From Propioniciclava sp. MC1595 (lineage in GTDB: Bacteria > Actinomycetota > Actinomycetes > Propionibacteriales > Propionibacteriaceae): a DNA stretch of 64,000 bases. Each line of letters begins with the position of its first letter. Position 1 is the stretch's first letter. The translations under genes were made by a program, and so were the position numbers. The stretch spans positions 496,001-560,000 of the forward strand of contig NZ_CP071870.1 of the NCBI RefSeq assembly GCF_017569205.1, in the 5' to 3' direction. Below the pieces are notes generated by a model. It ran no database searches. It was not told the origin of the DNA and saw nothing but the letters and a program-made list of their open reading frames with translations. Positions 42,126-50,151 of this stretch are shown in pieces.

Positions 42126-43582
42126 CCACCCCCACCCCCACCGGACGCCGCGGGCTCAGCCTCGCCTGGCGCATCCGCCTCGCCCTGGTCGCCCTCGTGG
42201 CGCTCACCTGCGCGGTCCTGACCGGGGTCGCCACCACCACGCTGCAGCAGTCGAACGAGGGCCGGCTGCAGTCCATGGTCACGAGCGACCTCCTGGCCGA
42301 CACCGACGCGGTCGGGAAGACCGCGATGGCCCACCCCGAGATCCGGGACACCGTCGCGCTGGTGGTGGCCGTGGAGTGGCCCAACACGACCGTCAGCACC
42401 CACCGCCTGCTCCTGTGGGTCGACCGGAACACCGAGGACTTCGGCACCGCCGTCGAGTACGCGGTCGTGAACGAGGGTGGCTTCACCGCGAAGGCGGCGC
42501 GCTGTGCCGGCCCGGGCGTGTTCGAGCAGTTCACGACGACGACGTACTCCGCCGGCAGCAGCACGCACTGGACGATCGCCTGTGACGACCAGGTGCTCGG
42601 CTTCTCCTACTACTCCACCGGCGAGCAGGCCGGCGGGTGGCTGCTCGTGCACGGGCTCGACCGCGCGCTGGCCGGGGACCCGGTGCCCGACCTCGCCCGC
42701 ACCCTGCTGCTCGCCTCCGCGGTCGCCCTGGTGGCCACGCTGCTCGTGGCCGGCTGGCTCACCGAGCTGATCAGCCGGCCGCTCGCCCGGGCGCGGGAGA
42801 TGGCCGACGAGGTGGCGTCCGGTGACCTGGGGGTGCGCCTGCCGGTCGAGGGCGCCGACGAGGTGGCCGGCATGTCGGCCGCGGTCAACACCATGGCCGA
42901 CCGCCTGACCGCCCAGATCGACGACCTCGCGCGCGCCAACCAGGTGCAGCGCCGCTTCGTCGCCGACGTCGCCCACGAGCTCCGCACCCCGACCGCGGCG
43001 CTGCTCGCCTCGGCCGAGTCGCTGGCCCACCCGGAGACCCGCGACGAGGCGTCCGGGCTGGTCATCCCGCAACTGCGGCGCCTGGCCGGCCTCACCGAGG
43101 ACCTCCTCGAGATCTCCCGCATGGACGCCGGCCGCGCGGCCGTGGTGCCCAGCCAGGTCGACCTCGTCGACCTGGTCCGCGAGGTGGTCGACGAGACCGG
43201 ACGCCCCGTTGACGTCGCGCTCTCGGCCCCGGCCGAGCTGCCGGTCGAGCTGGACCCCGCCCGCACCCGCGTGGTCGTGCGCAACCTCGTGGCCAACGCC
43301 CTGCAGCACGGCGCCCCGCCGGTCACCGTGCGGGTGGGCGAGGCCGTGGGGGAGGCGGTCGTGTCCGTCACCGACGCCGGCCCGGGGGTGCCGCCCGACC
43401 TGCGCGAGCGCGTGTTCGACCGGTTCACCCGCGGCGACGAGGCCCGGCACGGCGCCTCGACCGGCCTGGGGCTGGCCATCGCCCGCGAGAACGCCCGCCT
43501 GCTCGGCGGCACGCTCGACCTGGGCGCCGACGGGACCACCTTCACCCTGAGGCTGCCCGCCACAAGGGGCCACGCCACGTAG
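42122..43582 (+). CDS. HAMP-domain sensor histidine kinase
   Basis: A 486-residue kinase, partner of the OmpR-type regulator. Membrane helices at about 18-40 and 193-213 enclose an extracytoplasmic sensor domain of some 150 residues that contains two cysteines (CAGPG, IACDD). HAMP covers about 214-267; the phosphorylated His is H285 in VAHELRTP; N-box NLVANALQHG and G-boxes VTDAGPGVPPD and TGLGLAIAREN follow. The ATG overlaps the regulator stop by 4 bp. What it senses is not evident. Confidence 0.93.
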   Translation: MTTPTPTGRRGLSLAWRIRLALVALVALTCAVLTGVATTTLQQSNEGRLQSMVTSDLLADTDAVGKTAMAHPEIRDTVALVVAVEWPNTTVSTHRLLLWVDRNTEDFGTAVEYAVVNEGGFTAKAARCAGPGVFEQFTTTTYSAGSSTHWTIACDDQVLGFSYYSTGEQAGGWLLVHGLDRALAGDPVPDLARTLLLASAVALVATLLVAGWLTELISRPLARAREMADEVASGDLGVRLPVEGADEVAGMSAAVNTMADRLTAQIDDLARANQVQRRFVADVAHELRTPTAALLASAESLAHPETRDEASGLVIPQLRRLAGLTEDLLEISRMDAGRAAVVPSQVDLVDLVREVVDETGRPVDVALSAPAELPVELDPARTRVVVRNLVANALQHGAPPVTVRVGEAVGEAVVSVTDAGPGVPPDLRERVFDRFTRGDEARHGASTGLGLAIARENARLLGGTLDLGADGTTFTLRLPATRGHAT

Positions 43583-43604
43583 CAACCGTGGGACGGACCT
43601 GCAA

Positions 43605-43616
43605 GAAAGCGCTTAC
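43605..43616. promoter_or_regulatory. LacI-operator-like palindrome before the MATE gene
   Basis: GAAAGCGCTTAC contains the AAGCGCTT core common to LacI-family operators in actinobacteria. It lies 17 bp before the MATE start, where binding would block transcription. No LacI gene is in the window. Confidence 0.4.
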
Positions 43617-43633
43617 CACGGCAGGATGGGGGT

Positions 43634-45046
43634 GTGTTCCCCCTCCGCACCCGCCTCGACTCGGCGCTGACCCGTTGGTTCGCGACGAGCACCCTGTCGT
43701 ACCGGCAGGTGGGCGCACTGGTGGGGCCGCTCGTGCTCAGCCAGGCGTGGATCGTCGGGCAGGGCGTGCTGAACCCGGTGCTGGTCGCCCCGGTGGGCCA
43801 GTCCGCCATCAACGCGGTGAGCACGGTGGAGTACCTCAACATGCTGTGCGCCAGCGTCCTGATGGCGGTCGCCGCCGCGGGCTCGGTGCTGGCGGCGCAG
43901 CACGTGGGCGCCTCGTCGCTGCGGTCAGGTGGCGCCGACCACGGCGAGGGCGTCCGGAGGGCCGCCGTGGGCACGGTCTGGACCGCCACCCTGGTGGGGC
44001 TGGCGATCGCGGTCCCGCTGGCGCTCGCGCACGGCGCGGTGCTCGACGTTCTGCTGGGCCCGCTCGGCCGCGACGCCGTGGCCCTGGGCCGCGTCTACCT
44101 GCTCGCGGCCGCGCTGTCGTACCCGGCGTTCGGGGCCGTGGAGGGTGCGGCGGCCGTCCTGCGCGGCACCGCGCGCACGCGCGCCGCCCTGAACCTCACC
44201 CTGGTGATGCACGGCGGCTACGTCGTCCTGGCGCTCCTGCTCGTCGTCGGCGCAGGCCAAGGTGTGGCCGGGCTGGCGTGGGCCATCGTCGCCTCCCGCT
44301 GGGTCGCGGTGGTGGTCGCCCTCGCCGAGCTGCGCCGTCACGGGCTGGTCGGGGGCGGGGCGTCCGCCTGGCTGCCGCGCCTCGACCTGCTGACCCGCAT
44401 CGCCGTGCTCAGCGTGCCGTTCGTGATCGAGATGGCCTTCTTCAACGGCGGCAAGCTGCTCGCCCAGTGGTTCGTGGTCGGCATGGGCCCGGGGCACGTG
44501 ACCGTCAACGCGATCATGGTGTCGCTGACGATGTTCGCCGAGATCGTCGCGTTCTCGATGAGCCTCGCGCTGGTCCCGCTCGTGGGCCAGGCCGTCGGCG
44601 CCGGGCGCTTCGACGAGGCGCGCCGGCTCGTCCGCTCGTTCGTGCTCGCCTCGGTGGCGGTGCTGGTGGTCACCTGCCTGCTCATGTTGGCGGTGTTCGA
44701 CCCGCTGCTGGACCTCTACCGCACGCCCGATGACCTCCGCGGCACCGTGACGCTGGTCTTCCTGATCACCCTCGTGGGCCGGATCATCGGCGCCTGGTCG
44801 CTGTCGTTCCTCGTGCCCGCCGCCCTGCGCGCGGCCGGGGACGCCTCCTTCGCCACCCTCGTCACCAGCGTCTCGATGGTGCTGCGCGTGCTGGGCATCT
44901 GGGTGTTCGGCGTCCTCCTGGGCGGCGGGGTCGTGGCCGTCTGGACGGTGATGGTCTCGGAGTGGACGCTGCGCGGGATCATCTTCGGGTGGCGCTTCCG
45001 CACCGGCGCGTGGGAGCGCAAGCGCTGGGTCGACGTGGCGGGCTGA
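43634..45046 (+). CDS. MATE-family efflux transporter
   Basis: A 470-residue multidrug and toxin exporter type protein with twelve helices in two similar halves. The first half starts with VGALVGPLVLSQAWIVGQG, the second with TRIAVLSVPFVIEMAFFNGG. Members exchange cations for drugs or metabolites. GTG 43634 is the first start in the frame and follows GGATGGGG closely. No neighbour hints at the substrate. A LacI-type operator candidate overlaps its leader. Confidence 0.87.
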   Translation: MFPLRTRLDSALTRWFATSTLSYRQVGALVGPLVLSQAWIVGQGVLNPVLVAPVGQSAINAVSTVEYLNMLCASVLMAVAAAGSVLAAQHVGASSLRSGGADHGEGVRRAAVGTVWTATLVGLAIAVPLALAHGAVLDVLLGPLGRDAVALGRVYLLAAALSYPAFGAVEGAAAVLRGTARTRAALNLTLVMHGGYVVLALLLVVGAGQGVAGLAWAIVASRWVAVVVALAELRRHGLVGGGASAWLPRLDLLTRIAVLSVPFVIEMAFFNGGKLLAQWFVVGMGPGHVTVNAIMVSLTMFAEIVAFSMSLALVPLVGQAVGAGRFDEARRLVRSFVLASVAVLVVTCLLMLAVFDPLLDLYRTPDDLRGTVTLVFLITLVGRIIGAWSLSFLVPAALRAAGDASFATLVTSVSMVLRVLGIWVFGVLLGGGVVAVWTVMVSEWTLRGIIFGWRFRTGAWERKRWVDVAG

Positions 45047-45104
45047 GGCCCGGAGCCCCGTCGACTAGGATTGTCACCCACCACGCGAGGCGAGGGGAGC
45101 GGCC

Positions 45105-45590
45105 ATGGTCGAGGTGAACGTCGCGATGATCGCGGTCGACGCCGAGGGCAGCCCGGTGCTGCTGCTCCGGCCGGTCGACGGGGCCGAGGCCGGTGTGATG
45201 CTGCCGATCTGGATCGGCCCGATGGAGACCGCGGCCATCATGGTGACCTCCGGCATGACGGACGCCCCCGAGCGCCCGCTCACCTACGACCTGATGGTGC
45301 GGCTGCTGGACGCCCTGGGCGGCAGCGTCCGGCGCGTCGAGGTGACGGCGCTGGTGGAGGGCACGTTCCACGCGACCCTCACCCTGCTGACGCCCGAGGG
45401 CGAGCGGCCCATCGACGCGCGCCCCTCCGACTCGATCGCCCTGGCCCTGCGCGTGGGCGCGCCCATCTTCGTGGCCGACGAGGTCATGGCCGAGGCCGCG
45501 ATCCCCGACGTCACCCACGACGCTGGCCAGACGCTCGCCGAGTTCACCGACTTCATCGAGCAGGTCGAGCCCGACGACTTCCGCAACTGA
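45105..45590 (+). CDS. Bifunctional nuclease family (DUF151) protein
   Basis: A 161-residue BFN/DUF151 protein. Residues 1-130 hold the domain: LLLRPVDGAEAGVMLPIWIG, ETAAIM, RPLTYDLMVRLLDALGG and RPSDSIALALRVGAPIFVAD. Actinobacterial homologues are small acidic proteins sometimes linked to stress, with nuclease activity shown only for some relatives. GAGGGGAG precedes the ATG, and TAGGAT at 45065 may be its -10. The protein is complete. Confidence 0.86.
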   Translation: MVEVNVAMIAVDAEGSPVLLLRPVDGAEAGVMLPIWIGPMETAAIMVTSGMTDAPERPLTYDLMVRLLDALGGSVRRVEVTALVEGTFHATLTLLTPEGERPIDARPSDSIALALRVGAPIFVADEVMAEAAIPDVTHDAGQTLAEFTDFIEQVEPDDFRN

Positions 45591-45600
45591 GGCGGCTTCC

Positions 45601-45983
45601 TCAGCCGGTCGCCTTCGTGATCAGCTCGACCATCTTCTTCCGCACCGCCGGGGTCACCTTCGTCACCGCGAACCCGGTGGCCCACAGGTCACCGTCGTCG
45701 AGCGCGGCGTTGTCGTTGAACCCGAGCGTGGAGTAGCGCGTCCCGAACTTGCCGGCCGGCTGCACGAACACGAGCACGGCCCCGTCCCGCTCCCACGCGG
45801 GCATGCCGTACCAGGTGTCGCGGCGATCTCCTGGTCGGGACCCTCCAGCTCGGCGACCTTGTCCAGGAGCGCCTGCAGGTTGTCGGCCTTCTTCTTGCCG
45901 CCCTTCTCGGCGCGCAGCTCGGCCGCGCGTTCCTTCATCGCCTCGCGTTCGGCCTCGGAGAAGCCGCCGTCCTTCTTCGCCAT
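45601..45983 (-). pseudogene. DUF1801-like protein, internal deletion and frameshift
   Basis: The start AKKDGGFSEAEREAMKERAA to LLDKVAELEGPDQEIAA matches the N-terminus of an actinobacterial DUF1801-type protein. The end, in a different frame, DTWYGMPAWERDGAVLVFVQ to MVELITKATG, matches its C-terminus. The two are joined at about 45825 with about 25 codons missing. Neither frame alone gives a normal protein. A ribosome-binding site is unclear. Homologues are small stand-alone proteins of unknown role. Confidence 0.78.
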
Positions 45984-46009
45984 CCGCCGATGGTGTCACC
46001 GGCGCGGGG

Positions 46010-46774
46010 TCAGCACCAGCCCCGGTCCGCGAGCCAGCGTTCGGCCAGATCGGTCCACTGGGCGACCTCGGGCTCCTCGTCGGCCAGGCCGAGCCCGTGG
46101 CGTCCGGACCGGAACACATGCCCCTCGAACGGCACCCCGGCCACGGCCAGCGAGGTCATCAGCGACAGCGCGTGCAGGGCCGGGACTGTCGCGTCGTCGC
46201 TGGTGGTCCAGATGAAGAGGTCGGGGAGCTCCTCCTCCTCGGGCGGGGTCACCCGGGTGGCGACCGACAGGGCGGCGCGCACCTCCTCGGGGGCGTCCTC
46301 GCCGAGCAGGTTGTCAGCCGAGTCGGTGTGCAGGTTCGGCAGCCGGCCGAGCATCGTCTCGCGCAGGTCGGTGACCGGGTAGGCCAGCAGCGCGGCGTCC
46401 GGACGCCCCGCGAACGTCAGCGGGTCGGCCCCGGGCACGTCGGGGGAGTCGGTCGCCAGCAGCGCGGCCAGGTGCCCCCCGGCCGAGAAGCCGAGGACGC
46501 CGACGCGGCGACGGTCCACGGGCAGGGGCGTGCCGCCCGTCCGGAGCGCCCGCAGGGCCGCGCGTGCGTCGTGCAGCGGACGCGGCCACACGTGGTACCC
46601 GACCGCGTAGTGCAGCACGGCGGCGTGCAGGCCGAGTTCGTTCAGCCACGCCGCGACCGGCGCCCCCTCGTGGGCGGCGAGGTGGTGGTACCCGCCGCCC
46701 GGGACCACGAGGACCGTGGGTGCCGTCGCGTCCCCGGCGGGGTGGAACGTCCAGTCGAGAGCCATGGCAGTCAT
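46010..46774 (-). CDS. Alpha/beta hydrolase (acetyl esterase-like)
   Basis: A 254-residue hydrolase. The oxyanion motif is VLVVPGGGYHHLA, the nucleophile elbow GFSAGGHLAAL, the acid D in TTSDDATVP and the His in SGRHGLGLADE. The layout is that of bacterial feruloyl/acetyl esterases (Aes/BD-FAE). No signal peptide. The ATG at 46774 overlaps the stop of the monooxygenase gene upstream by 4 bp, so it was part of that operon; a second ATG three codons later is possible. The gene looks intact. Confidence 0.84.
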   Translation of the reverse strand: MTAMALDWTFHPAGDATAPTVLVVPGGGYHHLAAHEGAPVAAWLNELGLHAAVLHYAVGYHVWPRPLHDARAALRALRTGGTPLPVDRRRVGVLGFSAGGHLAALLATDSPDVPGADPLTFAGRPDAALLAYPVTDLRETMLGRLPNLHTDSADNLLGEDAPEEVRAALSVATRVTPPEEEELPDLFIWTTSDDATVPALHALSLMTSLAVAGVPFEGHVFRSGRHGLGLADEEPEVAQWTDLAERWLADRGWC

Positions 46775-48030
46775 CCTGCCGTAGGGCTACCCTCCCCGGC
46801 GTTCGTCAGGCGGCGCACGGCCACGGCAAAGTCGTCCAGGGCCTCGACCGAGTCCGCGGCGGCGGCCACGTAGCGGTCGGGCCGGACGAGGACGGCCTCG
46901 GCTGCGAGGCGTCCGAGCCAGTCGCGCCCGGACTCGGAGTCGACCGCGACGACCCGGGGGGCGACGGTCCCGGCGAGGCGCGCCGCGGCGTCCGGGGTCG
47001 CGATGACCGCCCAGTCGTAGCCCACGAGGTCGTCGGCGCGGGTGCCGTCGGCCATGAAGGGCTGCTCGCCGATGTGCCCGGCGCGCTCGTCGTCGGCGTC
47101 CCACGCGCCGGCGCCCAGGCGCGGGGCCGGGGTTGTGAAGCCCTCGGGGTTGGCGCGCATGCGCAGGTCGCGCTCGCGGGCCACGTCGACGCGGTGGTCG
47201 AGATCACCGAGCCGAGGCGGACCGCGGTCTCGATGAAGGTGCGCACGTGGGGCGAGCGCTCGGACTCGTAGGTGTCGAGCAGCTCGGCGTCCGCGCGGCC
47301 CTCGACGACCTCGACGAGCTTCCACGCCAGGTTGGCCGCGTCGCGCACGCCGGCGCACATGCCCTGGCCCATGAAGGGCGGGGTCTGGTGGCAGGCGTCC
47401 CCGGCGAGGAACACCCGGCCCTTCGCCCAGCCGCGCGCCACCACCGAGTGGAAGGTGTAGACGGCCGGCCGCTCGATCGTGGCCTCGGCCGGCGTCAGCC
47501 AGGGCTCCAGCATCTCCCAGACGCGCTCGGGGGCCACCATCTCGGCGGCGTCCTCGTGCTCGTGCAGCATGAGCTCCCAGCGGCGACGGTTGTGCGGGCC
47601 GGGCACGTACGTGGCCGGACGCCGCGGGTCGCAGTACTGCACGGACTCCTCGTCGAGGTCGGGGTCGGCCCCGTCCTTCAGCAGGCAGTCGACGACCAGC
47701 CAGCGCTCGTGGGACTTCAGGTCGTCCAGCGTGGTGCCCATGATGCGGCGCACGAGCGAGCGGGCGCCACCAGTCGATGAGGGTGTGGCCCTCGGCGTTG
47801 ATGAAGTGCATGCGGGCGGCGACCCGGAGGTCGGGCTCGAGTTCCTCGGCGATGCCGCCCGTCTGGAACAGGCGCATGGCCTCCCCGTCGAACTGGATCG
47901 CGCGGGGGAGCGGGTAGATCTCGGTCTCCTGCTCCACCACGACGACCCGCAGGCCGCGCAGCGCGAGCAGGTTCGCCAGGGTCGCGCCCACGGGGCCGTA
48001 GCCGATGACGGCCACGTCGTAGCTGGTCAC
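46771..48030 (-). pseudogene. MhpA-type FAD-dependent aromatic hydroxylase, two frame breaks
   Basis: Three blocks match 3-(3-hydroxyphenyl)propionate-type hydroxylases. VTSYDVAVIGYGPVGATLAN to GHTLIDWW is the N-terminus with GxGxxG. The second, in another frame, runs from MGTTLDDLKSHERWLVVDCL through GDACHQTPPFMGQGMCAGVR (GD motif) to RLGSVIST. The third returns to the first frame with RVDVARERDLRMRANPEGF to the end. About 90 codons are missing at the first break (near 47760) and a small indel sits at the second (near 47195). GTG 48030 follows AGGAGG. It would have hydroxylated a phenolic substrate. Confidence 0.85.
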
Positions 48031-48059
48031 CTCGCCCACCTCCTGGTCCGCCGCCCGGG

Positions 48060-48863
48060 TCACTTCTCGTCGACGACGGTGTTGCGCAGGATGCCGAGGT
48101 TGGTGACCTCGACCTCCACCACGTCACCCTCGTCGAGCAGGCCCTGGGGCTCCATGAAGAAGCCGACGCCACCGGGGGTGCCGGTCACGACCACGTCGCC
48201 GGCGTTGAGGCGGGTGAACGCCGTCACGTGCGCGAGGAGCTGGGGGATCGAGAAGTACAGGTCGGCGAGCGTGGCGGCCTGGCGCAGCTCGCCGTTGACG
48301 CGGGTCTCGAGCTTCATCGAGTCGAGGTCGTCGATGTCGGCGGCCGGCACGAAGTAGGGACCGAAGGCGCCGCTGTCGGGGAAGTTCTTGCCCGGGATCC
48401 ACTGCGTGGTGGCGCGCTGCCAGTCGCGTGCGGTGAAGTCGTTGTAGATGCCGTAGCCGGCGACGAAGTCGAAGGCGTCGTCCTCGGAGACCTTGTAGGC
48501 GTCCTTGCCGATGACGAGGGCGACCTCGCCCTCGTAGTCGTAGTAGTGGGTGACGGACGGCTTCACGGCCGGGGCCAGGTGGCCCATCTGGGTGTCGGCG
48601 AAGCGGGTGAACACGGTGGGGACGACCTGGCCGGTGCGGCCGGTCTCGTTCTGGTGGGAGACGTAGTTCACGCCGATGCAGATGACCTTGCCCGGGTCGC
48701 CGATGACCGGCAGGTAGGTGATGTCGTCCTCGGACGCCGAGGGTGCACCCGCCCAGGCGCCGTCGGCGACCGGCACGACACCGTCGGCAACTGGTACAAC
48801 ATGTGGAGCCCGCGCCGCCCGCTCGACTTCCGCGAGTTCGGCATCGCGCCGGCCGAGAAGCAC
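48060..48863 (-). CDS. Fumarylacetoacetate hydrolase family protein, 5' end rearranged
   Basis: From about residue 35 on, this is a typical FAH-fold hydrolase: PGKVICIGVNYVSHQNETGR, YYDYEGEVALVIGKDA with metal-ligand Glu, YNDFTARDWQ, GKNFPDSGAFGPYFV and GDVVVTGTPGGVGFFMEP. Such enzymes hydrolyse or decarboxylate ring-cleavage products, consistent with the FAD hydroxylase next door. The first ~25 residues are antisense to the tail of a plus-strand gene (48786-48866) and match no FAH, so the true N-terminus has been replaced. The catalytic domain is complete, yet expression is uncertain. The GTG/TGA overlap with the hydroxylase suggests one operon. Confidence 0.72.
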   Translation of the reverse strand: MLLGRRDAELAEVERAARAPHVVPVADGVVPVADGAWAGAPSASEDDITYLPVIGDPGKVICIGVNYVSHQNETGRTGQVVPTVFTRFADTQMGHLAPAVKPSVTHYYDYEGEVALVIGKDAYKVSEDDAFDFVAGYGIYNDFTARDWQRATTQWIPGKNFPDSGAFGPYFVPAADIDDLDSMKLETRVNGELRQAATLADLYFSIPQLLAHVTAFTRLNAGDVVVTGTPGGVGFFMEPQGLLDEGDVVEVEVTNLGILRNTVVDEK

Positions 48864-48866
48864 TGA
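48786..48866 (+). pseudogene. C-terminal tail of an unidentified plus-strand gene
   Basis: Twenty-six codons and a stop, GNWYNMWSPRRPLDFREFGI and APAEKH, read as a typical protein C-terminus. Upstream of it on this strand there is only antisense of the FAH gene. The text resembles tails of aromatic-ring dioxygenases in my judgement, which would fit the cluster, but I cannot name the family. It shows that a deletion joined a plus-strand gene end to the FAH gene. Confidence 0.5.
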
Positions 48867-48872
48867 CGGGCG

Positions 48873-50006
48873 TCAGAGGCTTCCCAGCGCCTGCTCGAGG
48901 TCGGCCCAGAGGTCCTCGACGTCCTCGAGGCCGACCGACAGGCGCACCAGCGACTCGGGCACGGTGGCGGGTTCCGACGGGATCCGCCGCCGTCGCTCGA
49001 GCAGCGACTCCACGCCGCCGAGGCTGGTCCCGGGCGTCCACAACCGCACGGCGCGGGTGAGGGCGTCCGCCGCGTCGCGGTCGGCGAGCTCGATCGCGAG
49101 CATCGCGCCGAACCCGCGCATCGTACGCGCGGCCACGGCGTGGCCGGGGTCGTCGGGCAGGCCCGGGTAGCGCACCCGTACCACCGCCGGGTGGGACGCC
49201 AGCCGCCCGGCCAGCACCCCTGCCGTGGCCTGGGCGCGCTCGAGGCGCACCGGCAGGGTCCGGACGCCGCGCAGCGCCAGCCACGCCTCGAACGGCCCCG
49301 GGATCGCCCCGAGCACCTCCCGCTGGTGCCGGATGGCTGCCAGCAGCTCCTCGTCGCGGGCGACCAGCACGCCGAGCACCACGTCGGAGTGCCCGGAGAT
49401 GTACTTCGTCGCCGAGTGCATGACCACGTCGGCCCCGTCGGCGAGCGGGTTCTGCAGCAGCGGGGTGGCGAAGGTGTTGTCGACGCTCACGGGCACGCCC
49501 GCCCTCCGGGCGGCCGCGTACAGGGCCGGCAGGTCGGCCACCTCGATCAGGGGGTTCGTCGGCGACTCCACGTGCAGCCACGCCGCGCCGGGCAGGGCCG
49601 CCCGCACGGCGTCCGTGTCGGCCACGTCGACCTCGACCAGCTCGACGTCGCCCGCCCCCGCCCGCTCGCGGGCCAGCGCGAGCATCGTGTTGTAGCTCGT
49701 CGCCCCCATGACGAGGCGCCCGCCCCGCGGCACCAGCGAGAACAGCGCGGCGCCGGCCGCCATGCCCGACGCGAACGCGATCGCGCCCCCCGGCGCACCC
49801 TCGAGCCCGCCGACGACCTCCTCGAACGCGGCCCAGGTGGCGTTGGCGTAGCGCCCGTAGAGGGGCAGGTCGGGGTCGATGTCGCCGGGCTGCACGTAGG
49901 TGCTGGTCAGCTCGATGCCGGGGCTGACGGGGGAGCCCGGGGTCCGGCCGGTACGTCCGCCGACGACGGCGAACGTGCCGGGGGCGAGGTGCTGGGACGA
50001 GGCCAT
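48873..50006 (-). CDS. Cys/Met metabolism PLP-dependent trans-sulfuration enzyme
   Basis: A 377-residue fold-type I PLP enzyme of the cystathionine gamma-synthase/lyase group. Seen: YGRYANATWAAFEEVVGGLE, SGMAAGAALF, ESPTNPLIEVADLP, VSVDNTFATPLLQNPL, and the PLP lysine K201 in HSATKYISGHSDVV. It forms or breaks cystathionine, or acts on a related sulphur amino acid; the exact reaction cannot be told. ATG 50006 is the first residue of the conserved region. It is divergent from the MMPL gene. Confidence 0.87.
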   Translation of the reverse strand: MASSQHLAPGTFAVVGGRTGRTPGSPVSPGIELTSTYVQPGDIDPDLPLYGRYANATWAAFEEVVGGLEGAPGGAIAFASGMAAGAALFSLVPRGGRLVMGATSYNTMLALARERAGAGDVELVEVDVADTDAVRAALPGAAWLHVESPTNPLIEVADLPALYAAARRAGVPVSVDNTFATPLLQNPLADGADVVMHSATKYISGHSDVVLGVLVARDEELLAAIRHQREVLGAIPGPFEAWLALRGVRTLPVRLERAQATAGVLAGRLASHPAVVRVRYPGLPDDPGHAVAARTMRGFGAMLAIELADRDAADALTRAVRLWTPGTSLGGVESLLERRRRIPSEPATVPESLVRLSVGLEDVEDLWADLEQALGSL

Positions 50007-50086
50007 GGCCCATTCCACCACGCCGCCCCGGGGCTCCCGTCCGCCGTCTCCCTCAGTGACCGGGTCGGTACGATCCCGGCGCAAGC

Positions 50087-50116
50087 TTGTACAAACCTTC
50101 TACAACACGCTAGGCT
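50087..50116 (+). promoter_or_regulatory. Promoter of the MMPL gene with TTGTA/TACAA symmetry
   Basis: TTGTAC (50087-50092) and TAGGCT (50111-50116) are 18 nt apart. TTGTA and TACAA words surround the -35 and recur at 50101, a pattern suiting a TetR-type repressor. No regulator gene is adjacent. Confidence 0.5.
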
Positions 50117-50151
50117 GCGAATGCTTCAGTCGTCGAATGAAAAGTGGGCCC

